Shown: positions 17,983 through 27,074 of the stretch, one piece after another
How the letters are laid out: every line of letters begins with the position of its first letter
Numbering within the stretch: the first letter of the stretch is position 1
NCBI RefSeq assembly: GCF_900188415.1
Contig: NZ_FZNV01000012.1
Location: 1 to 50,793, forward strand
DNA length: 50,793 bases
Source of the DNA: Maribacter sedimenticola
GTDB lineage: Bacteria; Bacteroidota; Bacteroidia; Flavobacteriales; Flavobacteriaceae
Direction of reading: 5' to 3'
Made by a program: the position numbers and the translations under genes
Notes under the pieces: generated by a model
Databases searched by the model: none
What the model was told of the DNA's origin: nothing
What the model saw: the letters and a program-made list of their open reading frames with translations, nothing else

Positions 17983-18672
17983 ATGTTATTATTCCAGGAT
18001 TTGGCTCAAGATGCGAGCGATGAATTAATGTCAGAAGAAAAAACTTTATCGGTTATAGATCTGATCTTTAACGGTGGTACGGGTAGCGTTATCATTATTA
18101 CAGTTCTTTTTATAATGTTGGGTGTAGCCCTTTATATTTATTTTGAAAGGCTCTTAGCGGTCAACGCTGCTTCCAAAATAGATAAAAATTTCATGAACCA
18201 GATTAGGGATCACGTTACTACGGGTAAGCTTGAAGCTGCAAAAATATTATGTGCACAAACAGATTCTCCGGTTGCTAGATTGACGGAAAAAGGAATTTCA
18301 AGAATTGGAAAACCTTTGGATGACATCAATACGGCCATAGAAAATGCCGGAACTTTGGAAGTGTATAAGCTTGAAAAAAACGTAAGTATACTTGCTACAG
18401 TTGCGGGAGCTGCACCAATGATCGGTTTTTTGGGAACCGTTATTGGTATGATTCTTGCATTTCATGAAATGGCCAGTAGTGGTGGTCAAGCGGAAATGGG
18501 TTCATTGGCATCTGGTATTTATACGGCAATGACAACAACGGTAGCCGGTCTTATTGTAGGGATTATAGCGTATGTAGGTTATAATCATTTGGTAAATAGA
18601 ACAGATAAGGTCGTTCATAAAATGGAGGCCAACGCCGTAGAATTCCTAGATCTATTAAACGAACCCCTTTAA
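17983..18672 (+). CDS. exbB: ExbB/TolQ-family proton channel
   Basis: This inner-membrane protein of 229 residues is the proton-channel partner of ExbD and TonB. Three membrane helices are visible: about residues 31-52, then 136-160 (ATVAGAAPMIGFLGTVIGMI, the signature of the family) and 180-200 (AMTTTVAGLIVGIIAYVGY). The soluble loop between the first two is cytoplasmic. exbD starts 9 bases after the stop, followed directly by tonB, giving a complete energy-transduction operon. In Bacteroidetes these motors power SusC-like and siderophore receptors. The first 20 or so residues are acidic and slightly longer than in E. coli ExbB. Confidence 0.93.
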   Translation: MLLFQDLAQDASDELMSEEKTLSVIDLIFNGGTGSVIIITVLFIMLGVALYIYFERLLAVNAASKIDKNFMNQIRDHVTTGKLEAAKILCAQTDSPVARLTEKGISRIGKPLDDINTAIENAGTLEVYKLEKNVSILATVAGAAPMIGFLGTVIGMILAFHEMASSGGQAEMGSLASGIYTAMTTTVAGLIVGIIAYVGYNHLVNRTDKVVHKMEANAVEFLDLLNEPL

Positions 18673-18681
18673 TTTTATCCT

Positions 18682-19068
18682 ATGAAATTAAAAGGAAGAA
18701 ATAAGGTCAGTCCAGACTTTAGTATGTCCTCAATGACGGACATAGTATTTTTGTTGCTGGTATTTTTTATGCTAACGGCCAACTCGCCAAATGCCCTGGA
18801 TCTTTTGCTTCCAAAGGCAAAGGGTAAATCTACGAATACCCAAAATGTATCGGTTAGTATAGATAAAAACTTGCAATACTTCGTAAATAATGAGCGCATT
18901 AATGGGGAGTATATTGAGATAGAACTTAAAAAGGCACTTGCTGGGCAGGATAATCCTACTATTATTCTAAGGGCAGAGGAAAGTGTCGCAATAAAGGAGG
19001 CGGTAAACGTAATGGATATCGCCAATAGAAATAATTATAAGGTTATTTTGGCGGTACGCCCTAATTAA
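18682..19068 (+). CDS. exbD: ExbD/TolR-family protein
   Basis: The 128-residue protein has a short cytoplasmic head, one membrane helix (about 18-38) and a periplasmic domain. Asp20, in SMTDIVFLLLVFFML, sits in the helix where the proton-carrying Asp of ExbD lies. The periplasmic domain ends with the typical VNVMDIANRNNYKVILAV. It works with ExbB to convert the proton gradient into TonB movement. It is placed between exbB (9 bases) and tonB (stop codon directly followed by the tonB ATG). Confidence 0.93.
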   Translation: MKLKGRNKVSPDFSMSSMTDIVFLLLVFFMLTANSPNALDLLLPKAKGKSTNTQNVSVSIDKNLQYFVNNERINGEYIEIELKKALAGQDNPTIILRAEESVAIKEAVNVMDIANRNNYKVILAVRPN

Positions 19069-20007
19069 ATGGCTTTTCTAGATACAAGACATAAAAAGAA
19101 ATCGTTGACACTTACCACATTGTTGTTAAGTGCGCTGCTATTGGTTTTGTTTTATATAGGGTTAACTTATATGGATCCCCCCGAAGAAAATGGAATTTCC
19201 GTCAATTTTGGAACCATGGAATTTGGTAGCGGTAAAGTACAGCCCAAGGAAAAGATTCGGTCAGAACCATTGGATACTCCTCCTGTGGAACCTGTACAAC
19301 AAGAAGTTGCTGAAACAGTTGAAGAGCCTGTAGAGGAAGTGGAGGAAACTGCAGCCGAAAAAGAATCACCTTCAGAAAAATTGTTAACTCAAGAGTCAGA
19401 GGAGGCCATAAAGATAAACCAGGCCAAAGAAGCCAAAAGAAAAGCAGATGAAGCTGCTGCCGATGCAAAGAAAAAAGCAGAGGCCATAGAGAATAAGAAA
19501 AAGGCAGAAGCAGCTAGAATTGCTCAGCAAAAAAAGGACGCGGAAGAAAAGGCCCGTCAAGAGCAGGAAGCAAAAATACGAGCCTTAGATGAGATGATGG
19601 GCGGCCTGAACAAGTCAGACGGTACAGCTTCCGGTAGTGAAGGAGACGATAATAAGGCTGGTGATAAAGGGCAGCCGGATGGTGATCCTTATGCAACCAG
19701 TTATTACGGTAGTCCGGGTAGCGGAAGCGGAACAGGCGGGTATGGTCTAAATGGAAGGTCTTTAGTGAACAAGGGGAAAGTGCAACAAGAGTGCAACCAG
19801 TCGGGTAGGGTTGTTGTTAAGATAGTTGTGGATAGAAACGGAAAAGTTGTTAGCGCAACTCCAGGTGTTAGGGGTACAACAAATAATGATCCTTGTTTAT
19901 TGGAACCGGCAAGAAAAACCGCATTTATGCATAAATGGAATTTGGATAGTAACGCCCCAAGTCAACAAGTAGGTTTTGTTGTTGTTAACTTCAAATTGGG
20001 AGAGTGA
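19069..20007 (+). CDS. tonB: TonB-family energy transducer
   Basis: The 312-residue protein has an N-terminal membrane anchor (about 14-33), a Pro/Glu-rich span (about 60-105), a long Lys/Ala/Glu coiled coil (about 120-180) resembling TolA, a Gly/Ser/Asp-rich linker (about 185-235), and a C-terminal TonB/TolA domain with GRVVVKIVVDRNGKVVSATP and a final beta-strand. It would span the periplasm and couple ExbBD to outer-membrane receptors. The TolA-like coiled coil means a TolA-type role is a possible alternative, but no tolB or pal is near. It overlaps folC by four bases at GTGA. Confidence 0.88.
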   Translation: MAFLDTRHKKKSLTLTTLLLSALLLVLFYIGLTYMDPPEENGISVNFGTMEFGSGKVQPKEKIRSEPLDTPPVEPVQQEVAETVEEPVEEVEETAAEKESPSEKLLTQESEEAIKINQAKEAKRKADEAAADAKKKAEAIENKKKAEAARIAQQKKDAEEKARQEQEAKIRALDEMMGGLNKSDGTASGSEGDDNKAGDKGQPDGDPYATSYYGSPGSGSGTGGYGLNGRSLVNKGKVQQECNQSGRVVVKIVVDRNGKVVSATPGVRGTTNNDPCLLEPARKTAFMHKWNLDSNAPSQQVGFVVVNFKLGE

Positions 20008-21215
20008 CCTATAAGAATACGTTAAGTTGGATGTTTGCTCAACTTCCAATGTATCAAAATAAAGGTAAGGATGCTTTTAATGCCAAGTTGGATGGTATAA
20101 GGAACCTGACCGGCTATTTAGGCAATCCACAAGTAAAATTTAAAAGTATCCATGTTGCCGGCACCAATGGTAAGGGTAGTAGTAGCCATATGCTGGCGTC
20201 GGTCTTACAGGAGGCCGGTTATAAGGTAGGGCTTTATACATCACCACATTTAAAGGATTTTAGGGAACGTATTAGAATCAACGGGCGTAAGATTAAAAAG
20301 ACCGAAGTGGTTCGTTTTATTGAAGAGAACAAAGGATTTTTTAACGAAAATAAGTTTTCCTTTTTTGAGATGACGGTGGGTATGGCCTTTTCCCATTTTG
20401 CAAATAAAAAAGTAGATATTGCCATAATAGAAGTAGGATTAGGAGGCAGATTGGATTCTACAAATATTATTACGCCAGAAGTGAGCTTGATCACTAATAT
20501 TGGTTTTGATCATACGGATATGTTAGGGGATACATTGGCCAAGATAGCTTTTGAGAAGGCTGGTATTATCAAGAATAATGTTCCTGTGGTTATTAGTGAA
20601 TATAACAAAGAAACCGCTCCTGTATTTATTGAAAGGGCCAAAAAAATGAATGCGGAAATTACTTTTGCGGAGAAAGAGAGCTTTTCTTCTTATGAAGTTG
20701 GACTGTTGGGAAATTATCAGCAAAAAAATAGTAAAGGTGTTTTAGCTACGCTGGAAAAATTAAAAAAGTTTCCTGTTGACGAAAGTCATATTGTAAGTGG
20801 TTTAAAAAACGTAGTTGTAAATACCAAGCTTATGGGGAGGTGGCAGCAATTAGGGGAACATCCTACCATAATTTGTGATACTGCCCATAATAAAGAGGGG
20901 CTCGCGATAGTATTAAAACAAATTCAAAAACAGCAATATGAAAAACTGCATATAGTTTTGGGATTTGTAAAGGATAAGGATGTTAGGGGTATTATGGGTT
21001 TATTTCCAAAAGATGCACTATATTATTTCACTCGGCCAAAAATTGCAAGGGGCTTAGATGAAAATCAGTTGACCACACTATTTCTTGAAGCCGGATTTCA
21101 TGGGAAGGCATATAAGACTGTAAATAAGGCGTTTAAAGCTGCTCAAAAACATGCAAAAAAATCCGATTTTATTTATGTTGGAGGAAGTAATTTTATCGTA
21201 GCGGAAGTTCTTTGA
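20004..21215 (+). CDS. folC: Folylpolyglutamate/dihydrofolate synthase
   Basis: This cytoplasmic Mur-ligase-family enzyme adds glutamate to dihydropteroate and to folates. The ATP loop HVAGTNGKGSSS places Lys57 at the phosphates. Further signatures are SPHLKDFRERIRING (about 75), EVGLGGRLDSTN (about 142) and the C-terminal ligase domain with DTAHNKEGL (about 296) and VLGFVKDKD. The start is a GTG at 20004 overlapping the tonB stop; the next ATG (20031) would cut off the conserved N-terminal segment, so GTG is preferred. The length of 403 residues is normal. It is the last gene of the exbBD-tonB run. Confidence 0.93.
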   Translation: MTYKNTLSWMFAQLPMYQNKGKDAFNAKLDGIRNLTGYLGNPQVKFKSIHVAGTNGKGSSSHMLASVLQEAGYKVGLYTSPHLKDFRERIRINGRKIKKTEVVRFIEENKGFFNENKFSFFEMTVGMAFSHFANKKVDIAIIEVGLGGRLDSTNIITPEVSLITNIGFDHTDMLGDTLAKIAFEKAGIIKNNVPVVISEYNKETAPVFIERAKKMNAEITFAEKESFSSYEVGLLGNYQQKNSKGVLATLEKLKKFPVDESHIVSGLKNVVVNTKLMGRWQQLGEHPTIICDTAHNKEGLAIVLKQIQKQQYEKLHIVLGFVKDKDVRGIMGLFPKDALYYFTRPKIARGLDENQLTTLFLEAGFHGKAYKTVNKAFKAAQKHAKKSDFIYVGGSNFIVAEVL

Positions 21216-21234
21216 TTTTTTATTGATTTTTCTT

Positions 21235-21263
21235 TTGTGAATTGTAAAACTATTATATATTTG
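21235..21263 (+). promoter_or_regulatory. Promoter of the tRNA-Val(TAC) gene
   Basis: TTG (21235-21237), an 18-base spacer and TATATTTG (21256-21263) give a full match to the Bacteroidetes sigma-factor consensus. The -7 box ends 11 bases before the tRNA, so transcription would start almost at its 5' end. This is one of the clearest promoters in the window. Confidence 0.75.
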
Positions 21264-21274
21264 CACTCCTTTTG

Positions 21275-21349
21275 GGGCTCTTAGCTCAGTTGGTTCAGAG
21301 CACCTGCCTTACAAGCAGGGGGTCACTGGTTCGAATCCAGTAGGGCCCA
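21275..21349 (+). tRNA. tRNA-Val (anticodon TAC)
   Basis: A full cloverleaf is present: acceptor stem GGGCTCT/AGGGCCC with one G-U pair, D arm with GCTCAGTTGGTTCAGAGC, anticodon stem CCTGC/GCAGG with loop CTTACAA, variable loop, and a perfect T stem ACTGG/CCAGT around TTCGAAT. The anticodon TAC reads valine codons. The CCA end is not encoded after the discriminator A. Confidence 0.97.
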
Positions 21350-21357
21350 CAGGTTAA

Positions 21358-21386
21358 AAGGCTTCCATTTTTTGGAAGCCTTTTTT
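21358..21386 (+). terminator. Terminator between the two valine tRNAs
   Basis: GGCTTCCA (21360-21367) pairs with TGGAAGCC (21373-21380), followed by six T residues. It would stop the tRNA-Val(TAC) transcript before the second tRNA. Confidence 0.85.
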
Positions 21387-21441
21387 AATGGTATATTGTA
21401 GTTAATTTGAGTAAGGATAAAAAAGCCTTACTACAACATTA

Positions 21442-21516
21442 GGGATATTAGCTCAGTTGGTTTAGAGCGCTGCCTTGACAGGGCAGAGGTCACCGGTTCG
21501 AATCCAGTATATCCCA
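21442..21516 (+). tRNA. tRNA-Val (anticodon GAC)
   Basis: The cloverleaf has acceptor stem GGGATAT/ATATCCC, D arm GCTCAGTTGGTTTAGAGC, anticodon stem CTGCC/GGCAG with loop TTGACAG giving anticodon GAC, and T loop TTCGAAT. The T stem ACCGG/CCAGT has one C-A mismatch at its middle pair, which is unusual but tolerable. CCA is not encoded. A terminator separates it from the first tRNA, so it needs its own promoter or read-through; no clear promoter box was found in the 55 bases between. Confidence 0.93.
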
Positions 21517-21639
21517 CAAATATTCCAACTGGCCGTTTTGATAGGATTATAATGGGTTCTTGCACGACAGTTTTATTATAATTAGTTATCTTTCTTCTAC
21601 AATCTATACTTGTTTCGCACGTTAAATATCAGAGACTTA

Positions 21640-21647
21640 TAGTTTTG
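21640..21647 (+). promoter_or_regulatory. Candidate -7 box for cusAB
   Basis: TAGTTTTG matches TAnnTTTG and ends 25 bases before the cusA ATG. The nearest upstream TTG is 27 bases away, longer than usual, so only the -7 box supports the call. Confidence 0.4.
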
Positions 21648-21672
21648 ATTTCGCAAATAAGTTTAAACCTTT

Positions 21673-24600
21673 ATGCTTAAAAACCTAATTAAATTTTTAG
21701 TGCAAAATAAACTCGTGGCCTTTGTGCTTTTAGTAGTGTTTTTGCTTTGGGGTTTAATTAGTGCACCGATCTATACGGACAATTGGTTAATAGGCTCTAA
21801 TGCCGTCGCAGTAGATGCAATACCCAACTTGGGAGATAACCAACAAATTATTTTTACCGAGTGGGAAGGACAGTCCCCACAAGATATAGAGGACCAGATT
21901 ACCTATCCGCTTACTACGAATCTTTTGGGATTGCCGGGGGTAAAATCTGTAAGGAGTTCTTCTATGTTCGGTTTTTCGACCATTTATCTTATATATGAAG
22001 ATAATGTAGATTTTTATTGGGGTAGAAGTCGCATACTGGAGAAATTAAGCAGTTTACCTTCCAATTTGCTGCCAAAGAATGTAGTGCCCAAATTAGGGCC
22101 TGATGCTACTGCCCTTGGTCAACTTTTTTGGTATACTGTAGAAGGCAGGGATGAACAGGGAAATGTTACGGGTGGTTGGGACTTGCACGAGTTGAGAAAA
22201 GTTCAGGACTTTTATATTAAAAATGCTTTGTCCTCTGCCGAAAATGTTGCAGAGGTAGCCTCCATTGGTGGGCATGTTCAAGAGTATCAAATAGAGCTCA
22301 ATCCTTTGTTAATGCGCCAATATCAAATTTCCCTTCAAGAAGTGGTAAGGGCCGTTGGTGAATCAAATAAAAATGTAGGTGCAAAAACTTTGGAAATCAA
22401 TAATGCGGAATATTTGATTAGAGGCCTAGGTCTTATTGAAAATATTGAGGATATTGAAAATGCGGTCATAACGACCAATGATTATGTGCCACTTTCCATA
22501 AAAGATATTGCAGTTGTTTCATTGGGTCCAAAAGAACGAAGAGGTATTCTTGACAAGGAGGGAGCCGAGGTTGTTGGGGGAGTTGTTGTAAGTAGGTATG
22601 GAGCTAACCCGCAAAAGGTTATTGAGTCCGTTAAGGACAAGATTTCACAAATAGCAAAAGGCTTGCCATCTAAAATGCTTGAAGATGGCAGGATATCACA
22701 ATTGACCATAGTGCCATTTTATGATCGCACAGAGCTGATAAAAAATACATTGGGCACCCTTAATTCTGCTCTAGCCATGGAAATTTTGATTGCAATCTTG
22801 GTCATTTTGGTAATGTTGAGAAATTTAAGGATTTCCTTAGTAATTTCCGGTTTATTGCCTGTGGCTGTACTTATGGTTTTTATAGTGATGAAGTTGTACA
22901 ATGTTGAGGCTAATATTGTGGCACTTTCAGGTATAGCAATAGCCATTGGTACAATGGTAGATTTGGGTATAATTCTGTCAGAGAACATTGTTCAGAAAAT
23001 TGAGAATAATCAGCAGGGGGCTGCTATTGATGATTTGGTCATTGAAGGGGTCAACGAAGTTTCTGGCGCCATAATTACGGCAGGTTTGACCACGATATTA
23101 AGCTTTATCCCTGTGTTTGTATTGACCGGTGAAGAGGGGCGATTGTTTACACCATTGGCATTTACTAAAACGACCGCACTTTTGGCCGCTATGTTTTTAG
23201 CCTTGTTTATTATACCCCCTATTATATCAAAATGGTACAGCGTAACCCATAAAAAATATGATATTGGAAGTCTAGGTTCCATAGGTTTGGGGCTTGTGGG
23301 GTTAGTAATGTGTATTTGGGGTTTTTGGATCGGAATAGCATTAATTGGTCTTGCGGTGTTGAAGTTATTGCAGGATTACAACAAAATAGCGAATGTGAAT
23401 AGTGGAAAGTTAAGGTTAATTTGGCTGGTCGCATCTATAGTCTTGATACTGACTTATTATTGGAAGCCTCTTGGTTTTCAGGCTTATTTTGCTACTAACT
23501 TAGTTTTCGTAATCCTCTTTAGTTCACTTGTATTAGGTGGGCTTTATATATTTCATAGGTATTATGAGGTTATATTGGTTTGGGCTATGGAACATAAGAC
23601 AATATTTCTGATCATACCTTTATCCATTTTAATTTTAGGGGCACTGACGTATAGTACCATTGGGAAGGAATTTATGCCAAAATTAAACGAAGGTTCATTT
23701 TTATTGATGCCGACATCTACTGCGCATACCGGAATATCGGAAAATAAAAGAATTTTACAACAGTTGGATATGGCCGTGGCAAGCATCCCAGAAATAGAAA
23801 CGGTAGTTGGTAAGGCCGGCAGGGTTGATTCTGCATTGGACCCTGCACCATTATCTATGTTCGAGAATGTAATTCTATATAAACCGGAATTTATTTTGGA
23901 TGATAAGGGAAGGCCCATTTCATTTTTGACAACCAAAGAGGGATTGTTCCAAACAAAGACAATGGGTGAAGTGACTTCTGGTTCCGGGGTGTCTGTTGAT
24001 GAATTGATTGTGGACAAAAACGGGGCGTATTATAGAAACTGGAGACCTCACATTAGAAATGCAGATGATATTTGGGAGGAAATTGCCGCAGTGACCACAT
24101 TGCCAGGTGTGACTTCTGCGCCCAAATTACAGCCAATAGAAACAAGATTGGTCATGTTGCAGACCGGTATGAGATCACCAATGGGGATTAAAATATTTGG
24201 GCCCAGTTTGGATGTGATAGAATCATTTGGACAAGTATTGGAAAATGAGCTCAAAAATATTGAAGCTATAGAAAGTGCTTCCGTATTTTCGGATAGAATT
24301 GTAGCTAAGCCATACATTAATGTTTTATTTAATAGAACCAAAGCAGCAAGATTTGGTTTAAGTATTAGTGGACTGCAGGAAATATTGGAGACGGCAATGG
24401 GCGGCAAGGTGTTGACCCAGACCATTGAAGGAAGGGAGCGGTTTGATGTTACATTACGTTATCCTAGGGATTATAGGGATGAACCTGAAGACATTGGCAA
24501 TATACTGGTTGCACTACCAAGTGGTGGGAGTATACCTTTGTATCAAGTGGCAGATGTTCAATTTGAAAAGGGCCCGCAGGTCATCAAAAGTGAAAATGGC

Positions 24601-25359
24601 TTTTTAATGGCTTACGTACTTTTTGATAAAAAAGAGGGTTTTGCGGAAATTTCTGCTGTTGAACAGGCAAAGGAACAAATAGAATTTAAAATCAATAATG
24701 GGGAAATAATTGTGCCCAAAGGTGTAAATTATAAGTTTTCAGGTACTTATGAAAACAATGTTCATGCCGAGAAAACATTGTCTTTGATCATACCGTTGGT
24801 GTTATTGGCAATTTTGTTATTACTTTATGTACAATTTAGGTCATTGACAATTTCATTCATGATTTTTTCCGGAATTGCGGTAGCTTTTGCAGGAGGATTT
24901 ATATTGTTGTGGTTTTATGGTCAAGATTGGTTTTTGAACCTAAATTTTCTGGGCCATGACCTTAGGGAAATCTTTAATGTTAAGACAATTAATATGAGCG
25001 TTGCGGTCTGGGTAGGGTTTATAGCTCTTTTTGGTATTGCAACAGATGATGGCGTGGTAATTGCAACATATCTTAAACAGAATTTTGAGGCTAATAAACC
25101 CGGTACTGTCAATGATATTAGAAATGCGGTCCTGGAAGCAGGGAAAAAAAGGATTAGACCTTGTTTAATGACTACGGCCACAACATTATTGGCATTGTTG
25201 CCGATAATTACGGCAAAAGGACATGGTAAGGATATTTTGATACCCATGGCCATTCCTAGTTTTGGTGGTATGCTGGTAGCTTTGGTGACGTTATTGATTG
25301 TTCCGGTACTCTATTGTTTATGGCAGGAACAAAAATTAAAAAATAGTGAAATTAGGTAA
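21673..25359 (+). CDS. cusA: Heavy-metal efflux RND permease, CusA/CzcA type
   Basis: The 1228-residue inner-membrane pump uses the proton gradient to export metal ions such as Cu(I), Ag(I), Zn or Co. Family phrases are DAIPNLGDNQQIIFTEW (about 48), the periplasmic porter segments, a first membrane bundle (about 350-525), GSFLLMPTSTAHTG near 673, DPAPLSMFENVILYKP near 720, and a second bundle (about 1035-1220) with FGIATDDGVVIATYL near 1120. Residues 526-640 form an extra hydrophobic insert of about four helices between the two bundles, making the protein longer than the 1047-residue E. coli CusA. The exact metal cannot be read. cusB follows with one base of overlap. No outer-membrane partner gene is next to it. 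Confidence 0.93.
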   Translation: MLKNLIKFLVQNKLVAFVLLVVFLLWGLISAPIYTDNWLIGSNAVAVDAIPNLGDNQQIIFTEWEGQSPQDIEDQITYPLTTNLLGLPGVKSVRSSSMFGFSTIYLIYEDNVDFYWGRSRILEKLSSLPSNLLPKNVVPKLGPDATALGQLFWYTVEGRDEQGNVTGGWDLHELRKVQDFYIKNALSSAENVAEVASIGGHVQEYQIELNPLLMRQYQISLQEVVRAVGESNKNVGAKTLEINNAEYLIRGLGLIENIEDIENAVITTNDYVPLSIKDIAVVSLGPKERRGILDKEGAEVVGGVVVSRYGANPQKVIESVKDKISQIAKGLPSKMLEDGRISQLTIVPFYDRTELIKNTLGTLNSALAMEILIAILVILVMLRNLRISLVISGLLPVAVLMVFIVMKLYNVEANIVALSGIAIAIGTMVDLGIILSENIVQKIENNQQGAAIDDLVIEGVNEVSGAIITAGLTTILSFIPVFVLTGEEGRLFTPLAFTKTTALLAAMFLALFIIPPIISKWYSVTHKKYDIGSLGSIGLGLVGLVMCIWGFWIGIALIGLAVLKLLQDYNKIANVNSGKLRLIWLVASIVLILTYYWKPLGFQAYFATNLVFVILFSSLVLGGLYIFHRYYEVILVWAMEHKTIFLIIPLSILILGALTYSTIGKEFMPKLNEGSFLLMPTSTAHTGISENKRILQQLDMAVASIPEIETVVGKAGRVDSALDPAPLSMFENVILYKPEFILDDKGRPISFLTTKEGLFQTKTMGEVTSGSGVSVDELIVDKNGAYYRNWRPHIRNADDIWEEIAAVTTLPGVTSAPKLQPIETRLVMLQTGMRSPMGIKIFGPSLDVIESFGQVLENELKNIEAIESASVFSDRIVAKPYINVLFNRTKAARFGLSISGLQEILETAMGGKVLTQTIEGRERFDVTLRYPRDYRDEPEDIGNILVALPSGGSIPLYQVADVQFEKGPQVIKSENGFLMAYVLFDKKEGFAEISAVEQAKEQIEFKINNGEIIVPKGVNYKFSGTYENNVHAEKTLSLIIPLVLLAILLLLYVQFRSLTISFMIFSGIAVAFAGGFILLWFYGQDWFLNLNFLGHDLREIFNVKTINMSVAVWVGFIALFGIATDDGVVIATYLKQNFEANKPGTVNDIRNAVLEAGKKRIRPCLMTTATTLLALLPIITAKGHGKDILIPMAIPSFGGMLVALVTLLIVPVLYCLWQEQKLKNSEIR

Positions 25360-27071
25360 TGGAAAATTTCAATACATACAAGAAATATGTCGTTTACCTT
25401 ATGGTATTATTAGGGGGACTTTTGTTGGGCTATCTATTCTTTGGCCAAGCTAAACCCGCGGCAAATGACCATGTGCAGCATAATGAACAAAACAACTATA
25501 CGTGTTCTATGCATCCTTCTGTGGTAAATGAAGGCAAGGGTATGTGCCCAATTTGTGGAATGGAGCTTGTGCCTATGGGTAATATGGACCAGATTACTAA
25601 TGAATACCGGTTTACAATGAGCGAGAGGGCTATTTCCTTGGCCAATGTCCAGACCCATAAAATAATTTCAAATACTATGGGCGGTGAAGTGGTGCTTGCC
25701 GGGGAAATAGCTCTAAACGAAAATACAAATGCAACCCAGACTACTTTATTTGATGGTCGTATAGATAAACTTCATATTAAGTATGTTGGTGAATATGTTA
25801 AAAAAGGTCAAGAAATAGGCACTATTTACAGTCCAGAATTGTATTTGGCCCAGGATAAACTATTGACTTCATCTTCTTATAAGGATACACATGAGAAATT
25901 ATATGCTGCAGCTAGAAATACCTTGGGACTGTGGAAATTGACCGATAAGCAGATAGATGATTTATTGAAATCTGGAAAACCTATTGTGAACTTTCCTTTG
26001 GTGGCAGATGTTTCTGGAACCGTAGTGGAGATTTTAGGCTCTGAGGGGTCTTATTATAAACAAGGGGATCCATTGTTCAAGGTTTCAAACTTATATTCGG
26101 TCTGGGCGGTTTTTCAAGCCTATGAAGACCAATTGCCATTACTTAAGATGGGACAGGAAATATTAATTAGTTCCGAAGCTTTTCCTTCTGAGCCAGTAGT
26201 GGCTAAAATATCTTTTATTGAACCGGTTTTGGACAAGGGCAAACGAATTGTTGCCGTAAGGGCCAATGTAGCAAATGGAAAAGGGCAATGGAAACCCGGT
26301 ATGTTCATAAAAGGAAAGGTTAAAATAGAACATACAGATAAGCAAATGGTTATGGTTCCTAAGAGTGCGGTCTTATGGGCGGGTGAGCATTCTGTGGTAT
26401 ATACCAAGCCTAAATCCTCCAAGCCCATATTTGAAATGAGGGAAGTAAAATTAGGAGAGGCCATTGGTGATAGTTATGTGGTTTTTAAGGGACTGGAAAT
26501 AGGAGAGGAAGTGGTTACCAATGGTGCATTTACAATTGATGCTGCCGCTCAATTACAGGGTAAAAAATCCATGCTGTACGCAAAGGAGACTTCTATGGAG
26601 CAAATGCCGGTAACTAGTGACAAGGGTGCAATATTTCCCAATGAAGTAAATGACCAAATTAAGATTGCACTGGGCACTTATTTCGAATTAAAAAATAATT
26701 TGGTGTCATCTAAAAGTTTGGATGCCCATAATAGTGCCAAGAAATTAGATGAACTATTGTTGCAAATAGAGGTAAGTGAGGGTAATGCCGAATTTCAATC
26801 AAACATGAAATTGGCAAAAAAAATGGTTAAGGAAATATTATCAGAAGAGAGTTTGGATCAAAAGCGTTTAGGCTTTAAAAAATTATCTAGCGCATTCACT
26901 TATTTAGCTGACCATGTACAAGGTTTTGGCGAACCCATTTATGTGCAGCATTGTCCAATGGCGGATAACAATACGGGTGCAGATTGGTTGAGCCTTGAAA
27001 AGGCAATTAGAAATCCGTATTTTGGGGATAAAATGCTGACATGCGGTTCTGTGACCAAAGTTCTGGATTAA
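25359..27071 (+). CDS. cusB: Heavy-metal efflux adaptor, CusB type with HMBD and DUF3347
   Basis: The 570-residue periplasmic adaptor joins the CusA pump to an outer-membrane channel. After an N-terminal membrane anchor (about 9-28) comes a heavy-metal-binding domain, YTCSMHPSVV...MCPICGMELVPMG (about 48-75), with Cys, His and Met ligands. Then follow the adaptor parts: a lipoyl/barrel-sandwich half near GRIDKLHIKYVGEYVKKGQE, a short hairpin, the second half near ADVSGTVVEILGSEG, and beta-barrel domains. The C-terminal 140 residues match the DUF3347 type, ending with HCPMADNNTGADWLS and CGSVTKVL, again with Cys, His and Met. Both terminal domains suggest copper or silver handling. It overlaps cusA by one base (TAATG) and ends 3 bases before the convergent murF stop. 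Confidence 0.92.
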   Translation: MENFNTYKKYVVYLMVLLGGLLLGYLFFGQAKPAANDHVQHNEQNNYTCSMHPSVVNEGKGMCPICGMELVPMGNMDQITNEYRFTMSERAISLANVQTHKIISNTMGGEVVLAGEIALNENTNATQTTLFDGRIDKLHIKYVGEYVKKGQEIGTIYSPELYLAQDKLLTSSSYKDTHEKLYAAARNTLGLWKLTDKQIDDLLKSGKPIVNFPLVADVSGTVVEILGSEGSYYKQGDPLFKVSNLYSVWAVFQAYEDQLPLLKMGQEILISSEAFPSEPVVAKISFIEPVLDKGKRIVAVRANVANGKGQWKPGMFIKGKVKIEHTDKQMVMVPKSAVLWAGEHSVVYTKPKSSKPIFEMREVKLGEAIGDSYVVFKGLEIGEEVVTNGAFTIDAAAQLQGKKSMLYAKETSMEQMPVTSDKGAIFPNEVNDQIKIALGTYFELKNNLVSSKSLDAHNSAKKLDELLLQIEVSEGNAEFQSNMKLAKKMVKEILSEESLDQKRLGFKKLSSAFTYLADHVQGFGEPIYVQHCPMADNNTGADWLSLEKAIRNPYFGDKMLTCGSVTKVLD

Positions 27072-27074
27072 AAA

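Noticed and set aside
23562..24017. Open 151-residue frame opposite cusA
   Set aside because: It lies wholly antisense to a well-supported RND gene and resembles no protein; a shadow of codon bias.
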